From Marinagarivorans sp. UBA5868 (GTDB lineage Bacteria; Pseudomonadota; Gammaproteobacteria; Pseudomonadales; Cellvibrionaceae), in contig DJFQ01000054.1 in NCBI GenBank assembly GCA_002432095.1, positions 18,372 to 25,164 of the forward strand: a DNA stretch of 6,793 nucleotides. Reading direction: 5' to 3'. Shown piece after piece: positions 5,142 to 6,793 of this stretch. The position numbers and the translations under genes were made by a program. The notes beneath the pieces were generated by a model. That model was not told where the DNA came from. It searched no databases and saw only the letters and a list, made by a program, of their open reading frames with translations. Each line of letters opens with the position of its first letter. Position 1 is the first letter of the stretch.

Positions 5142-6793
5142 ATGGCTAGACCTGTTTTTAATATCAAACATTGTTCGTTATTTAAAATCCAATTCATCTT
5201 ATCTAAAAAGAAGGAAAACTCCGCTATTACGCTGGGGCGTTCTCTTTTCCAATGGTTTTTCTACACGGCCACTCTCATCTTCTGCCATTCCTCTTTCGCA
5301 AACGGCCGATGCGAAAATACTGCTGCAACTCTCGAAAGTGTGGAGGGGGTAGTGGAATGGTCGGTCGCAGATGACCATTGGCAACAGGCCACCCGCGGGG
5401 ATGCATTTTGTTACGGAGACAAGATTCGAATTCTTGAACAGCGTGCCGCCCTACGTCTTGCCAACGATACTGTTGTGCGCTTACGGGAAAATTCCGTAGT
5501 GACACTCATGCCAGAGGACAAAGGATTTTGGGTTGAATTGGTACAGGGCGCTGGGCATTTTCTATCTCGCACCCCCAAACAGCTGACAATCAAAGCGGCT
5601 TATCTTAATGCGGCAATCGACGGCACCGAATTTGTTGTGGCAGTGGAAGAGCAGCGCAACCGCGTCGCAGTGTTCGAAGGCGATGTCCGTGTATTCAATC
5701 GCTACGGCGAAGTAAGACTCGGAGAAGGCACCGAAACCTCCGCCACCGCGACCACCGCGCCAGATCCTGCTCGCTCCATTCGCCTGCGCGACGCCGCTGA
5801 ATGGATTCTCTATTACCCGCCGCTGATTATTCAAAACCAAACCGATGCCACAATTTCCGCCCTTATGGATCAGGAGCGTTATGCCGATGCACTTAACCAG
5901 TTAGATCAGCAGACAATAAGCGCGGAAGATGCGACGCTCGCCGCATCGCTCGCAATGGTTTCCGGTCAGCCATCATCGGCGGACCGTTTGCTCAACCGGG
6001 CTTTACAACAGAATCCACAATCCCCAGAGGCACGAGCGCTACAAGCACTAAAAGCGCTTACCACCGGCAATGACCAAGCGGCGCTCTCGCAAACATCCGC
6101 GCTCCTGCAAATCGATCCCGACAATATCAGTGTACTGCTGGCGCACGCCTATGCACTGCAAAGTCAGGGCAAAATTGAAGAAGCGTTGAAAACAAACCGC
6201 CAGGCACTTTCCCTCGTCCCGGACAACCTCTTTATCCTCGCCCGCACGGCGGAACTTGAGCTCAGCTCTGGCAACACCCGCGCTGCGCGCAAATTAATCG
6301 ATCGTGCACTACAAAAAGCGCCAAACCACAGCCGGGTAAACACGCTGGCCGGGTTTATTGCGCTCAACCGCTTTGCCAATAAAGAAGCCCAAACCTACTT
6401 CCACACCGCCATTAACAGCAACGACAGCGAACCCCTTGCTCGATTAGGGCTGGCATTGGCACTCATCCAGAAAGGCAAAATCCAACAAGGCCGAGCCGAA
6501 ATGGAAATGGCCGTCCTGCTCGACCCTGGCAGCAGCTTATTGCGCAGTTATCTGGGGAAAACCTATGCAGCGCAGGATCAGAATGATTGGGCGGATACGC
6601 AGTATCAGTTGGCGAAGAATTTGGATCCGAATGATCCTACGCCTTGGTTTTATGAGGCGCATTTGAAGCATGAGGAGAATAAACCGGGAGAGGCATTGAG
6701 GCTGATTACCACAGCGATAGAGAAAAATGATAATCGGGCGGTTTATCGGTCGCGTATGTTGTTGGATAGTGATGCGGCGGCGCGGAGTGCGAA
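5142..6793 (+). CDS. Secreted FecR-domain and TPR-repeat protein (3' truncated by window edge)
   Basis: The frame stays open from ATG 5142 to the window end: 550 codons plus two bases. An atypically long polar n-region (about 1-33, with SKKKEN) precedes a hydrophobic segment (about 35-50) and a possible signal peptidase site after SFA (residue 53). A FecR-type domain follows (about 65-200; VEGVVEWSV, GDKIRI, AALRLANDTVVRLRENS, IDGTEFVVAV, VAVFEGDVRVF). From about 235 on there are TPR-like helical pairs, e.g. NISVLLAHAYALQSQGKIEE, SRVNTLAGFIAL and GRAEMEMAVLLDP. The last part has NDPTPWFYEAHLKHEEN and NDNRAVYRSRMLL, which I recall as a conserved stretch of long FecR/TPR proteins. It probably acts in the periplasm, where FecR/LysM-like domains are associated with the cell wall or surface sensing. 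It follows the cyclase by 24 bp, so an operon is likely. Third-position base use changes abruptly near 6576. Confidence 0.9.
   Translation, partial: MARPVFNIKHCSLFKIQFILSKKKENSAITLGRSLFQWFFYTATLIFCHSSFANGRCENTAATLESVEGVVEWSVADDHWQQATRGDAFCYGDKIRILEQRAALRLANDTVVRLRENSVVTLMPEDKGFWVELVQGAGHFLSRTPKQLTIKAAYLNAAIDGTEFVVAVEEQRNRVAVFEGDVRVFNRYGEVRLGEGTETSATATTAPDPARSIRLRDAAEWILYYPPLIIQNQTDATISALMDQERYADALNQLDQQTISAEDATLAASLAMVSGQPSSADRLLNRALQQNPQSPEARALQALKALTTGNDQAALSQTSALLQIDPDNISVLLAHAYALQSQGKIEEALKTNRQALSLVPDNLFILARTAELELSSGNTRAARKLIDRALQKAPNHSRVNTLAGFIALNRFANKEAQTYFHTAINSNDSEPLARLGLALALIQKGKIQQGRAEMEMAVLLDPGSSLLRSYLGKTYAAQDQNDWADTQYQLAKNLDPNDPTPWFYEAHLKHEENKPGEALRLITTAIEKNDNRAVYRSRMLLDSDAAARSA

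Noticed and set aside
5205..5255. GGAAAA/TTTTCC inverted repeat early in the FecR/TPR gene
   Set aside because: The inner arms do not pair well and it lies in coding sequence, so it is likely chance.
4960..5352. 130-codon + strand open frame spanning the cyclase/FecR junction
   Set aside because: It is out of frame with two well-supported genes; the repeated segment in it only reflects the 15-bp duplication.

Overview
The window looks like chromosomal DNA from a gammaproteobacterium. The case rests on a Crp/Vfr-type regulator, a YcfJ-type glycine-zipper envelope protein, a CHASE2 class III nucleotide cyclase and a FecR/TPR protein. Base composition is moderate and nothing looks phage- or plasmid-like. 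A marine or Cellvibrio-like lineage is my guess only; no rRNA, tRNA, insertion sequence or CRISPR array is visible.

Layout: (1) 1-354, + strand, the 3' end of an alanine dehydrogenase gene, cut by the window edge. (2) 355-431, a short convergent gap with three 19-bp imperfect tandem repeats, the last running into the next gene. (3) 420-803, - strand, a small XRE/Cro-type repressor-like gene. (4) 804-1033, non-coding, with a candidate sigma-70 promoter and a 12-bp palindrome. (5) 1034-1294, + strand, an 86-residue orphan ORF whose end overlaps the next gene convergently. (6) 1257-2201, - strand, a YcfJ/UmoD-like glycine-zipper protein with an unusual repeated architecture. (7) 2202-2436, non-coding, ending in a perfect 9-bp stem-loop that covers the stop codon of the next gene. 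(8) 2437-3072, - strand, a Crp/Fnr-family regulator. (9) 3073-3122, a compact divergent promoter region. (10) 3123-5117, + strand, a CHASE2 - three-TM - class III nucleotidyl cyclase. (11) 5142 to the window end, + strand, a secreted FecR-domain/TPR protein with its own strong Shine-Dalgarno sequence, still open at 6793.

The most coherent unit is 2437-6793. A cyclic-nucleotide-binding-type transcription factor is transcribed away from a membrane cyclase whose sensor faces the periplasm. The cyclase is followed 24 bp later by a periplasmic FecR/TPR protein. This reads as an envelope-sensing second-messenger module: periplasmic signal to CHASE2, to cyclic nucleotide, to Crp-like regulator, with FecR/TPR as a possible periplasmic or peptidoglycan partner. 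In both the cyclase and the Crp-like protein, residues that normally contact adenine are substituted, so the messenger should not be assumed to be cAMP. The pairing is inferred from gene order and domains, not shown.

Other points of interest are the expanded YcfJ-like protein, an abrupt change in third-codon-position composition near 6576 inside the FecR/TPR gene, and the 19-bp tandem repeats after the alanine dehydrogenase gene.
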